From Aquatica leii (lineage: Eukaryota; Arthropoda; Insecta; Coleoptera; Lampyridae), in contig CM069432.1 of assembly GCA_035610365.1 (NCBI GenBank), forward strand, positions 235,442,104 through 235,506,103: a stretch of 64,000 nt of DNA, written 5' to 3'. Positions within the stretch are counted from its first letter, which is position 1; every line of letters starts with the position of its first letter. This document shows, piece after piece, positions 35,291 through 47,672 of this stretch. The notes under the pieces were generated by a model. That model was given only the letters and a program-made list of their open reading frames with translations. It was not told the origin of the DNA and did no database searches. Position numbers and translations under genes: made by a program.

Positions 35291-35417
35291 TCCAAACTTG
35301 TAACTAATTTTGAGGTTCGTAATCCTTGTTACTCTGGTGTTCCGGTAGCCAAAATTGGTTAACGGGTAACGACAATTAAAAGAGAAATGTATGTTATGTT
35401 ACCATAAAAGAAAGATT

Positions 35418-35699
35418 AACAAGTATAACAACTTTAATGTATTAACGTAGAAGATTAATAGGAATATATGTAATTTCTCAACTCATAAATGCTCGAAATA
35501 TTAACAAGTATAATTAACAGGTATAAAAACTTTAATTTAGCAACGTAGCAAATTAACAGAAGTATGTTGAATTTCTCAATTCATAAACATTAGACAAACT
35601 AACAAGTATGATTAATAGGTGTAGAAACTTTGAATTAGCAACGTAAAAGATTAACCGGAGTATTGTTTAATTTCTCGATTCATAAATGCCAGACATATC
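35418..35699. repeat. Three-unit minisatellite, about 98-bp period
   Basis: Units start aacaagtat at 35418, 35503 and 35601. Each contains ...aactttaat..agcaacgtag.. and ..aatttctca-ttcataaa... The first unit is 13 bp shorter. It lies directly upstream (with respect to the minus strand) of the DUF7869-like fragment. Confidence 0.85.
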
Positions 35700-37640
35700 G
35701 GCAACACACAAAGCATATAGTTAAATTACATCGATATAGAGAAGTAAATTTCGTAATAAATATTGTCTACTCCCAGCATGCGATACACTCTAAATGATAC
35801 TTGAAATTACCTTATTGGTATGTAAACAATAAACGTAATTACAGACACCGACAGTAATCAAAGTCCATGAGTGACTTTTATGACAGCGAAAAAAATATAA
35901 TCAAACTGACTTACCCAATCCAGTGCTTACTTGCGTGAAGAAAACGTTTTCCCACCGGCAGCAGCCTAGAATAATTATTGAATAGCAATTCGTGTCACAC
36001 AATAACTCACGAAAAAGGAAACTACAAAATCAGTAATAATAATTCATTAAATGCGATATAAGAACCCGTTGTATCGAATGCTGTTGGTTGTAATTACGAA
36101 CAGGTGGTTGGTAACGCAATCGACTGTTGTACAAGAATTAACATCTCCGACGCATTGCTCGTCGAGACCTCGTTTTCGTATAGGTAGTATGCCCTCCCAA
36201 AAGCTTATACGTTCGGTAGCGGTATTTATCAACCGTACTTATGCATCATTGTTCTTTGTTGAAGCGAACAGGTGATTGAAACGTGGCGAAACCGGCTATC
36301 AAATTAATACAGAAATTACGAAGGAATCTTAATAAACTGGAGACAAAATATCTTACCCTGTGCCGAACAAATTGTAATAAATTCGTAATTGACTTATAAA
36401 TTCGTATTCATCACAAGGGATGCCCTTAAAACCTTAGGAATCAGTTCAAGGTTTCCGACACCGACCGGCTCACGTAGTTGACAGCTTCAAAATAGCCTCT
36501 CAGTAACCAACAAGGTCGGCAGAGGGCGTCAAAACCAGAAACTAATTTTTAAGTCGACATACAGGGTACTCCGTTGTGAAAATTTCGCACGTAACAGACT
36601 GTTCATTCGCTTTTTCGTTAGACAACTTCCACAACTTTGTTATACTGTATTCCGACGATAGATAAATTCGACGCGGTTTTTCCCGGCTTTCCTTTCCTTT
36701 TAACATAGAAATGAAATTTTTAACAGCCAACGCCTTGTTCACATTTTTGTCCGTCTTACTGTCTCCCCCTGTTCTCTCTTATAGGATTCACTGTATGTAG
36801 TTTTTTAGCAATGCTGTTGATTTTCCGTTGAGTTATATTGAATATGGACATGAAAAATTTTTAACATATCTCGAGTTGTTCGTTGCGAACAGGTACCTAT
36901 TTTGCATGAAACATTCTGGACACTTTAGTATTCTAATAAGTGATTTATTGAAAGAATTCACAGTATATTTTACGGAAAATATATCTTTTGCGATCGGGTT
37001 TGTGCACGTTTATCATCTTAGCAATTAAATGGCCCTGGGCAATTTTATCCTCACGTGTGACATGGTTACAGGAAAAGTTTTGTTTTTGTGATTACACACC
37101 ACGTCAAAACCTTCCAAAGCAGCATCATGATTGGAATACCTTTTGCGTTAAAATAATGTAGGTGAAGCAATTACGAAAAAAAATATAACCTCACCTTATC
37201 TGCTTTTTTCTTTGTCGCGTGTGCAAGCTTCGCTTGCTTTTGCGGAAACCACGATCCACATCGCCGACAATATGTTCGCCTTCAATAATCTCTATTATTA
37301 TCAGGATTATTGCACACTCGCCAATGTCGAACAAACTGCATTTAGTCCGGAGCTGATGGACAAAGCGCGTTGCGTTTAGAATTGCATGTGGGACTAAATA
37401 CAGTTTTAATGTCCAGCTAACTTTCAGTGACTCTTTAACATAGGACAACATACGATTTGAGCGTCCAGGAACGGTACTTTAAAAAGAGAAATGCGCAAGG
37501 AACACAGCGTCACCTATATCTCAAATCTTGAAAAAATGGACAAACTACATTTTTTAAGACTGCTCCTCAAATCTTAAGTTAGCATCGACTAGCGCCATCA
37601 AAACAACACTAAATTCTTTTTTATAATTAAAATAAGTTGA
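35700..37640. other. No recognisable gene; less AT-rich than surroundings
   Basis: Composition at 35820-36560 is visibly less AT-rich than the neighbourhood, yet no family was recognised. TA followed by cagggtactccg at 36558-36571 looks like a Tc1-type terminus but has no partner. A minus-strand open frame of 86 codons at 37191-37451 (ends KSKRSLHTRQRKKQ) has no assigned family. Confidence 0.35.
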
Positions 37641-37669
37641 CCCACTTTTTTGTGGTTTTTCCGTCACAA

Positions 37670-37950
37670 CACAGAACAGAAAAGCAAAAGCTAAGAAGCG
37701 CAGTAGAAGTGGCGATTCTGCAGATTTCACTCCAAAAAAATGGAAATATGAAAATGAAATAAATATTCTTTTGCCAAATCTAAAGCAAAAGCCTCAAAAA
37801 TCAAACATAGATGTACCGAATGCTGAAGAAATTGCAAATAGCAAAGATGAAGGTGGTGAAACTTATGTCGCTACTCAAGATACATTTAATGACACGCCTG
37901 CTGTATCACTGTGCTCAGAACTCTTCAAGCACATCAACCGTCTCTAAACC
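37670..37950 (+). pseudogene. MADF-type protein fragment (Harbinger ORF1 or host)
   Basis: The frame reads RSRSGDSADFTPKKWKYENE, then INILLPNLKQKPQKSNID, which fits the C-terminal half of a MADF domain (W-x-Y-x5-FL). A Ser/Thr-rich linker and LCSELFKHINRL follow, then a stop at about 37948. MADF proteins occur as host regulators and as accessory ORF1 of PIF/Harbinger transposons; the Harbinger trace on the opposite strand just downstream favours the second. Confidence 0.5.
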
Positions 37951-38035
37951 AACGCGCCTTCCAAAACCTGAATTAAAAGCAGCGGAAATATTGCTTTTCG
38001 AAATGTCGTATCTTGTTTCTGAATGTCTAGAATTT

Positions 38036-38290
38036 TCAACAAATTGTAAAATTTTTCACTAAACATTTGGAAGTGTTTAAAAAATGTTCTCGTCTTCTAA
38101 AAGCCCTAAGAATAGATGATAAATTTCCCAAATTCTTGTCTTTTCGGGTTAATTTCATGAATCCATTTACGCTTTTTGTTGTTTTCTCTCTCAATTTTTT
38201 CTTCTTCCAAAACCTACACACAGCGCCATAAATTTTTCGTCTGAACTGTCCATCCGAAAGACTAATACATACTAAAACCTGTTCAAGCAA
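38036..38290 (-). pseudogene. Possible PIF/Harbinger transposase N-terminal fragment
   Basis: Minus-strand text KSVNGFMKLTRKDKNLGNLS, then AFRRREHFLNTSKCLV resembles the N-terminus of insect Harbinger nucleases (usual form W-x-H-x-I-N-x-KR..GEFH.L...L+.....FF.YFRMS). It is convergent with the MADF fragment. A GGAACGG-rich segment, with cattccgttccgcaatagtg near 38352-38371, could be the outer TIR, but the inner partner was not found. Confidence 0.4.
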
Positions 38291-38380
38291 GTCTATAACA
38301 ATTATTCATTTCCATTTTTTTTCGTTCCATTCCATTACGATACATTCCGATCCATTCCGTTCCGCAATAGTGTGCGGCCT

Positions 38381-39049
38381 GCTTAATTCACATTGAATTA
38401 CATTAACTGTTAATCAAACATAAACTGTTTTCAAGTCAAAGAATTGTCATATGTGTTGTAATTGTTCATAACTATAAGTACATTTCAAATATTAAATTAT
38501 TTTCTAATTTTATTTTGTAATACATATAGTAGTATCCCACATAACACAAGATATTCTAGAAAAATATTTATATCTAATATTCTGTTAAGTTTCTTTCTTC
38601 TTAAGATTCTTCACAGTTTATTGTAAAAAAATATGCTCAGAACGTTCAATCATTATCCACAATATCCCAGGATATTCTTGGGATATTGTCAAAGGTTATA
38701 TATCCTAGAGTTACGTTTAGAATATCCGATGAGACTAATTTTTACGTTGTTTGCATAGAACGTCTGTTTGTAATAAAATCTTTGCTAGTGATTTATTTGT
38801 ATGCTTTCAAAAACAGGTAAACGGTATTAAAGGCTTTATTAATTGTATTATAAATATACCCACAGTTGTGTAAATTGTCTTATGTTTATGTTTGAAGAAT
38901 TAAATAATTTTGAATAACTAATTGGTAGCATAACATCTGATTATATGCCACCTGTTGTTTTCTCGCTAAAAATGCCTGCTGAACACTATTGTGTTTCTAT
39001 TTTAGCTTTATCTCTATACAAAAATAATTAAATTCTGTTTATAGATATA
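38381..39049. other. Gene-free stretch with a small hairpin
   Basis: caatatccca and tgggatattg form a 10-bp inverted repeat around 38660-38690. Nothing else was recognised. Confidence 0.4.
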
Positions 39050-39437
39050 CAGTACACGCCGCTTATTAGAATCACTGACAATGTTATCACTCGGGTAATG
39101 TTATCACTTTTTTAAAATACAAGCCGAACGTATGCTACTACATAGAAAAAACATGGTTTGTAGTAATCATCATTTCGGTTTATGGGTACAATTGTTAAAT
39201 TTTTTACTCGCTTTACAAGTCTATTGTAAAAATTAAACAAAAAATGTATGTAAAATAAATTATTGTTCATGTATAGAAACAAAATTAAGAAAAAAATGAT
39301 AATATAAACCAAAATTATGATTACAATAAACAAGGTTTTTTCTATGCAGCAGCATACGTCCGGCCCGTCCTTTAATAAAATAATAACATTGCCCGATTGA
39401 TAACATTATTCGTGATTCCAATAAGCGGCGTGCACTG
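39050..39437. mobile_element. pogo/Tigger-type MITE
   Basis: TA flanks (39048-39049, 39438-39439) enclose 388 bp with arms of about 150 bp. Left begins cagtacacgccgcttattag; the right end is its inverse (aataagcggcgtgcactg). Inner parts such as cgtatgctactacatagaaa also pair with the right arm. CAGT termini plus TA target fit pogo-like elements. No coding capacity; almost the whole unit could fold into one hairpin. Confidence 0.87.
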
Positions 39438-39519
39438 TATTTGAACTCGTAAAATACGTCGCGTAGCACCGTGGAACCGCAAATTAGTATTTGCTAATCG
39501 CGAATGTAAACGTGTTTAG

Positions 39520-41280
39520 TACACAAACATTTTGGAACTATCGTTCCAGAGTAACTGTTACTTTGTTGCGCGACTTCCATTTTCTTCCTCTCTGCTATTT
39601 GGTTGATTTTCCCAATTCTATTATCTTTCTTGCTATCCTATCTGGTTCCATTTTCATTACATGTCCACATCAATTTAAATGCTTTTTTTTTACTTTCTCT
39701 ATTAGTGGCCCTTGTTTTGTTATCTCTTTAACGTATTCGTTTTTGATCCTGTAACACTTAGTTTTCTCTGCTATTTTCCCAAGGTGATTCATTTTAATTA
39801 AATTTAATTTGAATTCATGTTTTTTCCTTAATGTTCAATTTTCGGCTGCATACGTTATTATTGGAATTGTTATACTATTATGGATTTTCATGTGTACTTC
39901 GATATCATTGTCCTTGTGTCCTAGTATTGTTTTGTTTAAGGTATAATAGATTTTTGCTGAATTATTCGTTTTGTTTGTTAATTCGGCGTCGATTTTCCCG
40001 TCCTTTATTATTATGTTTTCTAGGTGTTCCTATGTCGTTTTTCATGATCGTATTTTTGCATTTGATTTCTTTGTTGTAATTATCTTTGTGTATTTTATTC
40101 ATTGTTATTACTTTTGTCTAATTTGTATTCATTTCCATTTTTGTTTTTGATTCTTTCAGTCTAGGCAATTATTAACATTTGCATTTTATTTTTTGTATTT
40201 GCTATTAAGACATCATCGTCATATAGAAGGTAACTGTACCCATCTCCTTATGTTTTCCATTTATTCTTTTGGTAATTTTATCTATGATGATAACAAATAG
40301 TAAGGGACTTAAACTATCTCACTGTTTTACTCCTTTATTTATTGTGAATTATTCTGATCTTAATCGTGCTATCTGTATCTTACAGGGTCACGTGGTTTGA
40401 AAATAATTTCGATCTCACAGTATTATGTTCCTTATGACGTATATGTTATCGCATGTCTGTCTTTCTAGTCTGAATGCTGCTTGTTCTTCTCTCAGTTTTG
40501 GTTCGACATTTATTTTAATCTTTTCTCTAATATTTTTGTAGATAGTTTATAATTGATTTGAGCTAAGCAGATTGGTTTATAATATTCACGTTGAGTTTGT
40601 TCTTCTTTCTTATACATTTGTATTAGTAATTTATTTTCTTATTCTCTCTTTATCTTTTGTTTTCTTATGCATTTATTCTTCTTTAGTTATATTTCCTTTT
40701 CTTATTTCCGTTCGGTATTTGTTCGCATGGTATTCTTTCCATGCTTCTAAAATTTCTGTTTGCATTTACTCGTGTTTGTTTTTTATTATTTTTATTTCTT
40801 TCTTTTTACTTCCTCTCCTCCTTTTATAACTGTCCATGTTTTTGTGTGTTACTTTTGTGTATTTCTGTTTTCTCTTCTTCACATTCCTTCCAGGTTCCCT
40901 TTTTCGCTTCTTTAAAGGATTTTTTTACCTTCTTTCTTTTTTTTATTATATTCTTGTTTATCTTTTTATGTTTTTGTTTAAATGTATTTGTTCCATACTA
41001 TTTTCTTTTCTTTGACTGCTATTTTTATTTTATTATTTTACCTTTTTGTCCTTTTTTTGTATCTATAATGTATATTTTCTTATCTTCTAAATACTTCTTT
41101 CAATGTCTTCCATTTTTCTTCTATTCCATTTCTTCTTTCTCTCGTTTTCTAGAATTCCATGTCTGTCTTTTTTTGATATTTTTGTATATTTCCTTTAGTT
41201 CTTAGTTTGTGTATTGCTAAGATAAATATTCTTTTGCTTCTTTTCTTCTTTCAGTCTTATTCGGCAGTATAAGATGCGTA
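39520..41280 (-). pseudogene. Antisense LINE ORF2 relic
   Basis: The A-rich minus strand encodes scattered pieces of a non-LTR ORF2. From about 41200: a basic region before RT; near 40520-40580 PICLAQINYKLSTKIL-like text; then the RT tail MKIHNSITIPIITYAAENW near 39830-39900 and C-terminal RIKNEYVKEITKQGPLIEKV, KKKHLN and CGHVMKMEPDRIARKI near 39600-39740. The last two blocks match the usual 'I+NEYIR..T.Q.P....I....L.W.GHV.RM..+R' tail of insect LINEs. Heavily broken and old. The strong T-bias of the plus strand gives rise to long but meaningless Phe/Leu/Ser-rich frames. Confidence 0.65.
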
Positions 41281-41960
41281 ACGTTAAAAAGACTGGCTTT
41301 ACTTGCTAACACCGTTGTCTATCATTATAAATAGCTATATTTTTTAATTACCTTGTTGACGTTTATAATAACTTTTGACGTTTTTTTTATAAACTTTGAA
41401 GCAATTAGATTTAATAGTGATTTGCATTATTAGCTTATTTACTATTTAAAGATGTTTTCATGCAGATAATTATACTGTAAAATTTAGAAACAAATAAGCT
41501 TTTAAATTAAATAAACATTTGAAAAATTTATCATCAAAATATTTAACTTAGGTAAATTCATGTTGTTTCATGTTGATCTAGTGAAAATATTAAACCGGTT
41601 CCATACATAATGAACACTATGTATACATTTACGTTAGACAAATATTAATAGATTTATTTGTCTATAAACATAACATATGTAAGTACGAATTAATCCACTA
41701 TTCAAACAAATAATAAGCAATTCATAATTTACAACTATAAGACAAGTGACTATAACATACACACATACAAAGTGCGATGTTGTTGCGGTACATGTTGTAC
41801 AAAAATTAAAAAAAAAGATTGACATCAATCTAATATTATTGTTTTATAATCGACAAACGAAAATTCAAAAAAAAAATTTACAGTAACAAAATAAACCGGA
41901 GCTCTTATATTTTCTTGTTTTTCTTTTTTTTTACAAATCTGCTTTGTGCTCTTTAGATAA
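41281..41960. other. Gene-free AT-rich stretch
   Basis: No pattern recognised between the LINE relic and the solo LTR. Confidence 0.45.
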
Positions 41961-42333
41961 TGTAACGAATTTAAAACTTAATTTAATTTAACTATTTACA
42001 CTAGTATTAAAAATGTAACTAATTTACTAAACTGACACACAACACAACTAAACTAAAAATTACAGCTAACTAGTTTTATAAAAACAACTTACTTAATTAA
42101 TTTATATGACACTGTACACCGTTCGCAAAAACGATAATCATTAACATTTATTTATTTCTACGACACACGCATGACACTGACTTTGTACTTATTTATTTAC
42201 ACCGCACTTTTTTATTTAAAACTGGTTACGTTTTCCTTCGTTTGCCTTTTATATGTTTGCATTATTTTCGTCTAGAATATTCTAATTCTTTCATAAATCG
42301 CCTCAAATATACTCATTGTTCGAGAACGTTTCA
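41961..42333 (-). mobile_element. Solo LTR, family S, copy D (fossil, most diverged)
   Basis: Plus-strand ends TGTAACG and ACGTTTCA with identical flanks ataa (41957-41960 and 42334-42337). In sense orientation (minus) it starts TGAAACGTTCTCGAAC, followed by TATAAAAGGC at the promoter position. One perfect TTCnnGAA at 42319. The interior is more diverged from copies A-C than they are from each other, so it may be a subfamily. Confidence 0.72.
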
Positions 42334-43789
42334 ATAATTTTTGTTGGTTACTTTTAAATTTGTTTTATGGTTTAAATGATTTGCGTAAAATAAGAACTTC
42401 TTTCGAGTTTGAACAGTGTTAATGTAGTAACCGAGGTTGCAACGTTGCGCTCACTTTTGTAAGAGGCGAAATAAATTAAAGAACTCCAACAAGCAACCTA
42501 AAGTTAGCAAAAAAACAAATCGATAAATTTGGAGATGCAAACGACAATCTAACACAAAACCACTACAGAGTTAGGTAATCAATTTGTAAATCCAAAAACA
42601 TTCTAAACTCTATAGAAATAGGCAACTTCCGATACAACATTAACATTGTCCAAACCTGGAAAAAGCTTATTTTAGTGCTCACTTCGACCGTGGAAGCATT
42701 CGCCATTACTACATCATTTTTTTCTAACTTATTTCATTTGTTTATTAGATAATTTATATAATATTTATACAATCGCCAATGGTATTTTCATATTATATCT
42801 TTTCATTTATTTCTACATGTCTATATATTAATTTATTTAAAGAAAAAAATATTAAACAGTAATGTAATTTTATGTTTTTTTTTTTAGAAAATATCTACTT
42901 TTTTTATAAATTATTTGATAGTTGGCGATTTAAATATAACTTTTGTTTTAAATTTCAAACACGTATCTGATTTTATGAAAAAAATAAATTCTGTTTCAAA
43001 ACGTAACATTTTTCTTATCATTTATTGACAGTTTTTACTTGTCTATTTATTTTTATTTAACTTATTTGAAAAATGCCAGAAACTAAATCGAATTTAAATA
43101 ATAGATAAGTATTTAAATGTTCACCTACTTTAGCATTATTTTCTTTCTTTAAAGGTTTATTTTACATGTATGTGAAATCGTAATAGAAATAAAATAATAT
43201 TAAGACACAATCAAGAAAACAACAACAAATTTACAATTACACGCTATAGTTAAAAATGTTTAAAAATATAAGTTTAATAAAAATTATTTTATAAAAAAAT
43301 TAGAAACAATACTCTAAAGACTAATTTCAAATAACATATTTTATTCAAGGAATTATAATTCTAATTTTTAATTATGCACGTCTGCAAAAAGAAAGCCTAA
43401 TAAACAAAAATTAAAAAAATACGAAAATTAGTAAAACCAATACAAGGACCATACACAATATCACTAAAACTGATAGAACTAAAGAGGAGAGAATCATAAA
43501 GACTTTGACAAACATCCTGCGACAAAAGAAAATGTGTTAGTCATACATTGGCTATTAGTAAATTGTACGCTATTTTAATTAATAAAGAAACATTACGTTC
43601 AAACCTCAATGTTCATAATAACAAATTTTTTACGGCAAAACCAAACTGAAGAGAATCACCACCAAACTCAGTTCTAAAGTATATCACGATCTCTTTTGCT
43701 GCAAAACAAACACTCAAACAATTTAAAAAAATACATTTCTAGACAATAATCATTGTCAATAACATATTATGTTATACATCCTATATCAC
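42334..43789. other. Gene-free AT-rich stretch
   Basis: Nothing recognised. A short patch at 43440-43540 could be LINE-derived but is too short to call. Confidence 0.45.
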
Positions 43790-44580
43790 CCAACCTCTCT
43801 TGCCCACTGCTGGATATAGGCCCCCCTTTAGTGTCTATCCTATTTTTTTATCTTGGTTATTTGCTATGTAATTGAAGGTTATGCTTTTTAGGTCATCTGT
43901 CTATCTGCTAGGACATCTGTCTCTACTTCGCTAGTCTTGTCTAGAAGGCTATTTCAGTATCTACTGGTGGACTGGTGGTACCCGTAATTCACGCGACATG
44001 GCCGGCCCATCTCTTGTAATTACTAACATAGTTCTCTCTATTACACGTTGAGCTACTTTCAGTTTAAGTTATTCTACTAGTAAGATCAGCGTTTTGGCAC
44101 CATAAGTGATCACTGTCGCCACACATTGCTCAAACACTCTCTGTTTTAAGCATATCGGCATTTCGTTATTTCTAAATATTTTACGACCATGCAGTCCATC
44201 CTAGACCTATTTGTCTTTTGATCTCGCAGGTTTGCTTATTTCTGCTCAATTTGATTTCATGGGCCAAGTATTTACAGTTGAAAACATAAGTTATATTTTC
44301 ACACGAAATACTGATTTTTTTTTGCTGATACAAGATTAGTCACAAATTTCTTGTCTATATTTATTTCCAGACCTGTTGCTTTCATGACTTTTTTTAATTT
44401 TGTGACCGTTTTTTACCGATGTTATCGGCTATCAACATTATATTGTCCACAAACCTGGGAATGGTTTAAATACTCGTCGTCCACTTTTATTCCGATTAAC
44501 TAACAGTGTCACCTTGTCGTATACCTCTTTCAATTTTAAAAGTTTTGATCGATTAGTGGGGTTTAACACTACCTGTTGTG
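43790..44580 (-). pseudogene. Antisense LINE ORF2 3' relic
   Basis: Minus-strand text: NCKYLAHEIKLSRNKQTCEI, KRQIGLGWTAW, NNEMPICLKQRVFEQCV, ATVITYGAKTLIL, RVIERTMLVITR, and at the 3' end GGPISSSGQERLGD (about 43790-43835). This is the well-known tail of a family of insect LINEs (usual form YKYLGHEI, CEI.RRI.L.WAAFGKL, VLTYGAET). Stops and frame changes throughout; RT upstream is lost. Confidence 0.78.
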
Positions 44581-44590
44581 TTGCTATATA

Positions 44591-45450
44591 CAGGGTAAGC
44601 CAATAGTATCTTCCTTATACAAAATATTAAAAAAATTAATCTACAAAAGTTGTAAGGTCCTTAAAGTTTTACATTTTAAAATTATTTTTTACTATACAGG
44701 CTATTTCATAATATCAGTACAACCTTAATTTTTTTATATGAAACACTTTTTTTGGTTTTAAGTAGACTTTTCGACGGCTGTTAATATTAGATTATTTGTT
44801 AGAAATCTAGTAACAAGAAAAATTACATATTAAGAAACAATTAACAGGGACAAAAAATAATTCTAATAAGAACGAATAAAGTTAAAAGCAAAATTAAATA
44901 ACCCTTGAATTAATAATCATTTTCAAAGTGACCCTCATCAGAATTGATACATCTTTGTAATTGATCTTCAAGGAAAACACTAACATTTCTCAATGTGTTG
45001 TGTAATTCTATTTTTTAAATGATCCTTTGTAATGAGTGGTGTTTGATAAACTACATATTTAACGTAAACCGATAGAAAAAAGTCAATTTTGGACAAGTCA
45101 GGTAATCGTAAAGGACATTCAATTGAACCACTTCTTTTAATCCACCTTTGCGGGAATGTAGCATTAAGATGATGATAGATAGGACCGGTGTGGGGAATAG
45201 GAGCAGCATCGCGCAAATACCACATCCTCTCTAGAATATTTTGTAGAATAATTTTCAGTAATCGAGAGCATTTAGCCATTTACAGTACCATAAAAAAGTG
45301 GGGTTCTATTAGATAATCTCCGATAATATCACCTAATACATTTAAACACCACCTAACTTGACTTTTTGTTTGTATAAAATGTGGTTTTGTTTATCATTTT
45401 CACTCAACTTTTGCATTAGCTGTATATGATGATCCTGCTCCACATTTCCT
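44591..45450 (-). mobile_element. DUF4817-type Tc1/mariner-like transposon relic, copy 4
   Basis: TA plus cagggtaagcc at 44589-44601 marks the downstream terminus. The minus-strand catalytic region reads RMWYLRDAAPIPHTGPIYHH, then LNATFPQRWIKRSGSIECPL and RLPDLSKIDFFLSVYVKYVV (44990-45260), the usual WIGRxGPIEWPPRSPDLTPLDFFLWG block with changes. The second Asp lies in a degraded RDAAPIP context. Upstream near 45310-45360 a GDIIGDYLIEPHF-like trace remains. The N-terminal half and left TIR are missing. Confidence 0.7.
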
Positions 45451-47544
45451 ATTGGTTCCAAAGTTCTATTAGATTTTCAAAAGACCTTGTAGATGACTGC
45501 TTTGTTTCTTGAAATTGTTCTTAGTACATTCCTTGACCAACAGAGTTTCGGCGAGTAGGGCTTGGATGTAGTGATTAACAGAAGTCAGCGTGTCGTTGAT
45601 GTGCCGATCATAATCCGATTAAAAAGGCGCCCAAGCGGGAAGAAAAGAAAACTACAGGCACTGTTTTCTCCTAACAACACTTAAGGTAAACAAATCGAAC
45701 AACACTAATCTAACGATGAGTATATTTATTGCAGTTGTAATCGCTTAAAATAACAAAGAGAAAATATACAATCAACAGTTGTTTGCAAAGCAGTAACACA
45801 ATAGTATCAGTTATATCATTGAGTAATAATTTAAGAAGAGGCGCAACTAGTGTGTTAAAAATCGTATTGTAGTTTTATCTCTCTTGTTTCTCTTTTTTTT
45901 ACCCGTCTGTACCCCCTCTTTTCATAAACTAATAAACTAATACCTGCTGCCATCTGCAAAATCGTGGTTTCTATTTTGCGAACTTACTTATTTCTTATGA
46001 AGTACCAGTTAGAACCTTTTGTTATATTTATGTTTACTTTACCGTTTACCTGTTCAAAACAGGTTAATATCATAAACAATAGCTTGTATTGTTACGACAC
46101 AAGTCAATGTCAAATAAACTTAAACAATATCATGCTTTATAATTAAGAAAACAAAAAAATATGTATATTCAAACATTTATTTATTTTTGTAAAATATAAA
46201 TCGAAAACAGAAATAACTAAAACAATGGAAATTAAATTAAAAGAAAATTGTTATGGGGATTTATTGTTATTATTCGTCAATTTTTAAAATTATTCAAATT
46301 ACCAATCCACTAATAATAAATTATAAAACTTATAAAAAGTTAAGATTACAAAAAGTTTTTTAACTTACATTTTTTCGAACAATCTCAAATCTAAAAATTT
46401 GTAACTAGATAATTAAAAAAATTTAAGTTTTACAAAATGTTAAATGTTAATTATTTTAAAAAAGGAAGATGGTGCAATTTAGAAACAAATACAAAAAAAT
46501 TTAAGTTTAAAATCGTAATTGAAATTGGTTTGCTAGTTCAACAAAAAATTATTTGATATTTTAATATAAATGAACTGTAGTAATTGAAGAATTTCCCAGT
46601 GGGCAAATTGCAGCTAAAACCGGCTTTTTTATAACTACTTTAGCTTTTAAAGTTACTCTTTAGAACACTTTTAAGTGGTTTGTGAAAAAACTAAAACCTC
46701 CATGAAGCGTTTAAGTAGCTAAAAATTTCTCAGTTATGTTGCTGTTAGGTAGCTCCTTTAATGCATTAAAATCGGGCTTATACAGCTCTTTGTGGTACTA
46801 GCAAAGTTTTAAAGAAGCTCTAAAGGAACTGTAAACCACCTTTCAGAAACAACTATACAGCTTAAATAGCTTTATTTTTACTACCTTTAAGTAGCTTAAA
46901 AATTAAATAAACATTTCATTAGAAAAAGAAATCTTGAAATCGTTACCTTTACTTAATTTCTTAAAAAAATTGAGAAAAGTGATAAACGAGAACCCATTGA
47001 ACAACCTAGATTTTGTTTAAAAAATTGATTATCAAATTTATCACTTATTTTACTGAAATCTTCTTAAACAATTTAGGAAAGTAAATATATTTCTGAACAC
47101 TAAATTTTCTTACAAAAATAATATTTTGGAAAAGATATGACATTTTTTGTATTTAAAAAGTTGTAAACATTTTTGTAGACTTTTCTGAAGATGAGCATCA
47201 TTATTTTAAAGCTCGAAACATATGTAAACGAATTTGTTATTAGTGGACTGGTAATTTAAATAATTTTAAATTAAAATTAATGTTAAATTTCTAAAAGAAT
47301 AATTGACCAATTCATCCTTTAAAAGGATTTTTGACGGAGAATCCATTTGTATCACTATGTTGCGTAGTTTAGTCAAAACTTAACGGCTTGACGAATTTGA
47401 GAACACACTGTGGTCGTTCCAGTATCTTCAAAATATTATAGGACGTATCTTCAACTATAAAACATATATTAAAAAAATTACTTATTATTGCTTGTCTACT
47501 TATACCTTCGTTTAGTGAACTGGAGCTGTAGAAAGAATAAATTT
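45451..47544. other. Gene-free stretch with a repetitive patch
   Basis: At 46592-46900 the sequence opens cccagtgggcaaattgcagc and then repeats variants of ttaaagtagct and gaagctctaaag in both orientations, suggesting an old non-autonomous repeat; no terminal inverted repeats or target duplication were found. Confidence 0.35.
47185..47220 (+). other. CTGAAGAT-stem-GAAAC motif, site 1
   Basis: CTGAAGAT is followed by GAGC, a 14-base loop, GCTC and GAAAC. The GAGC/GCTC stem is perfect. See the related sites at 58596, 58950 and 63011. Confidence 0.5.
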
Positions 47545-47672
47545 ATTCGTCTTCACGATCGTCATCAATAAATAACAATCGACGTTTTCTTCCATATGTT
47601 TGAGAAACTATTACATTTGAGTATCTTAGGTTGATGTTCATATCAACAATTACAGCTTCTGTAAAAAATTAT
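47545..47672 (-). other. Possible terminal exon of unknown protein
   Basis: After an acceptor-like ttttttacag at about 47660-47670 the minus strand reads AVIVDMNINLRYSNVIVSQT, YGRKRRLLFIDDDREDE and a stop. The basic-then-acidic composition looks like protein rather than noise, but no family was recognised. It might belong to the THAP remnant upstream at 49193-49461; reading phase with a further putative small exon near 47775-47815 does not fit. Confidence 0.25.

Noticed and set aside
38531-38720. tatcccacataacaca as another copy of the palindromic MITE at 6197
   Set aside because: Similarity ends after about 10 bases and no inverse partner is present.
39491-41205. Long Phe/Leu/Ser-rich plus-strand frames that look like membrane proteins
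   Set aside because: They are the antisense of an A-rich LINE ORF2 relic; the T-bias creates hydrophobic text without meaning, and the minus strand shows recognisable LINE tail motifs.
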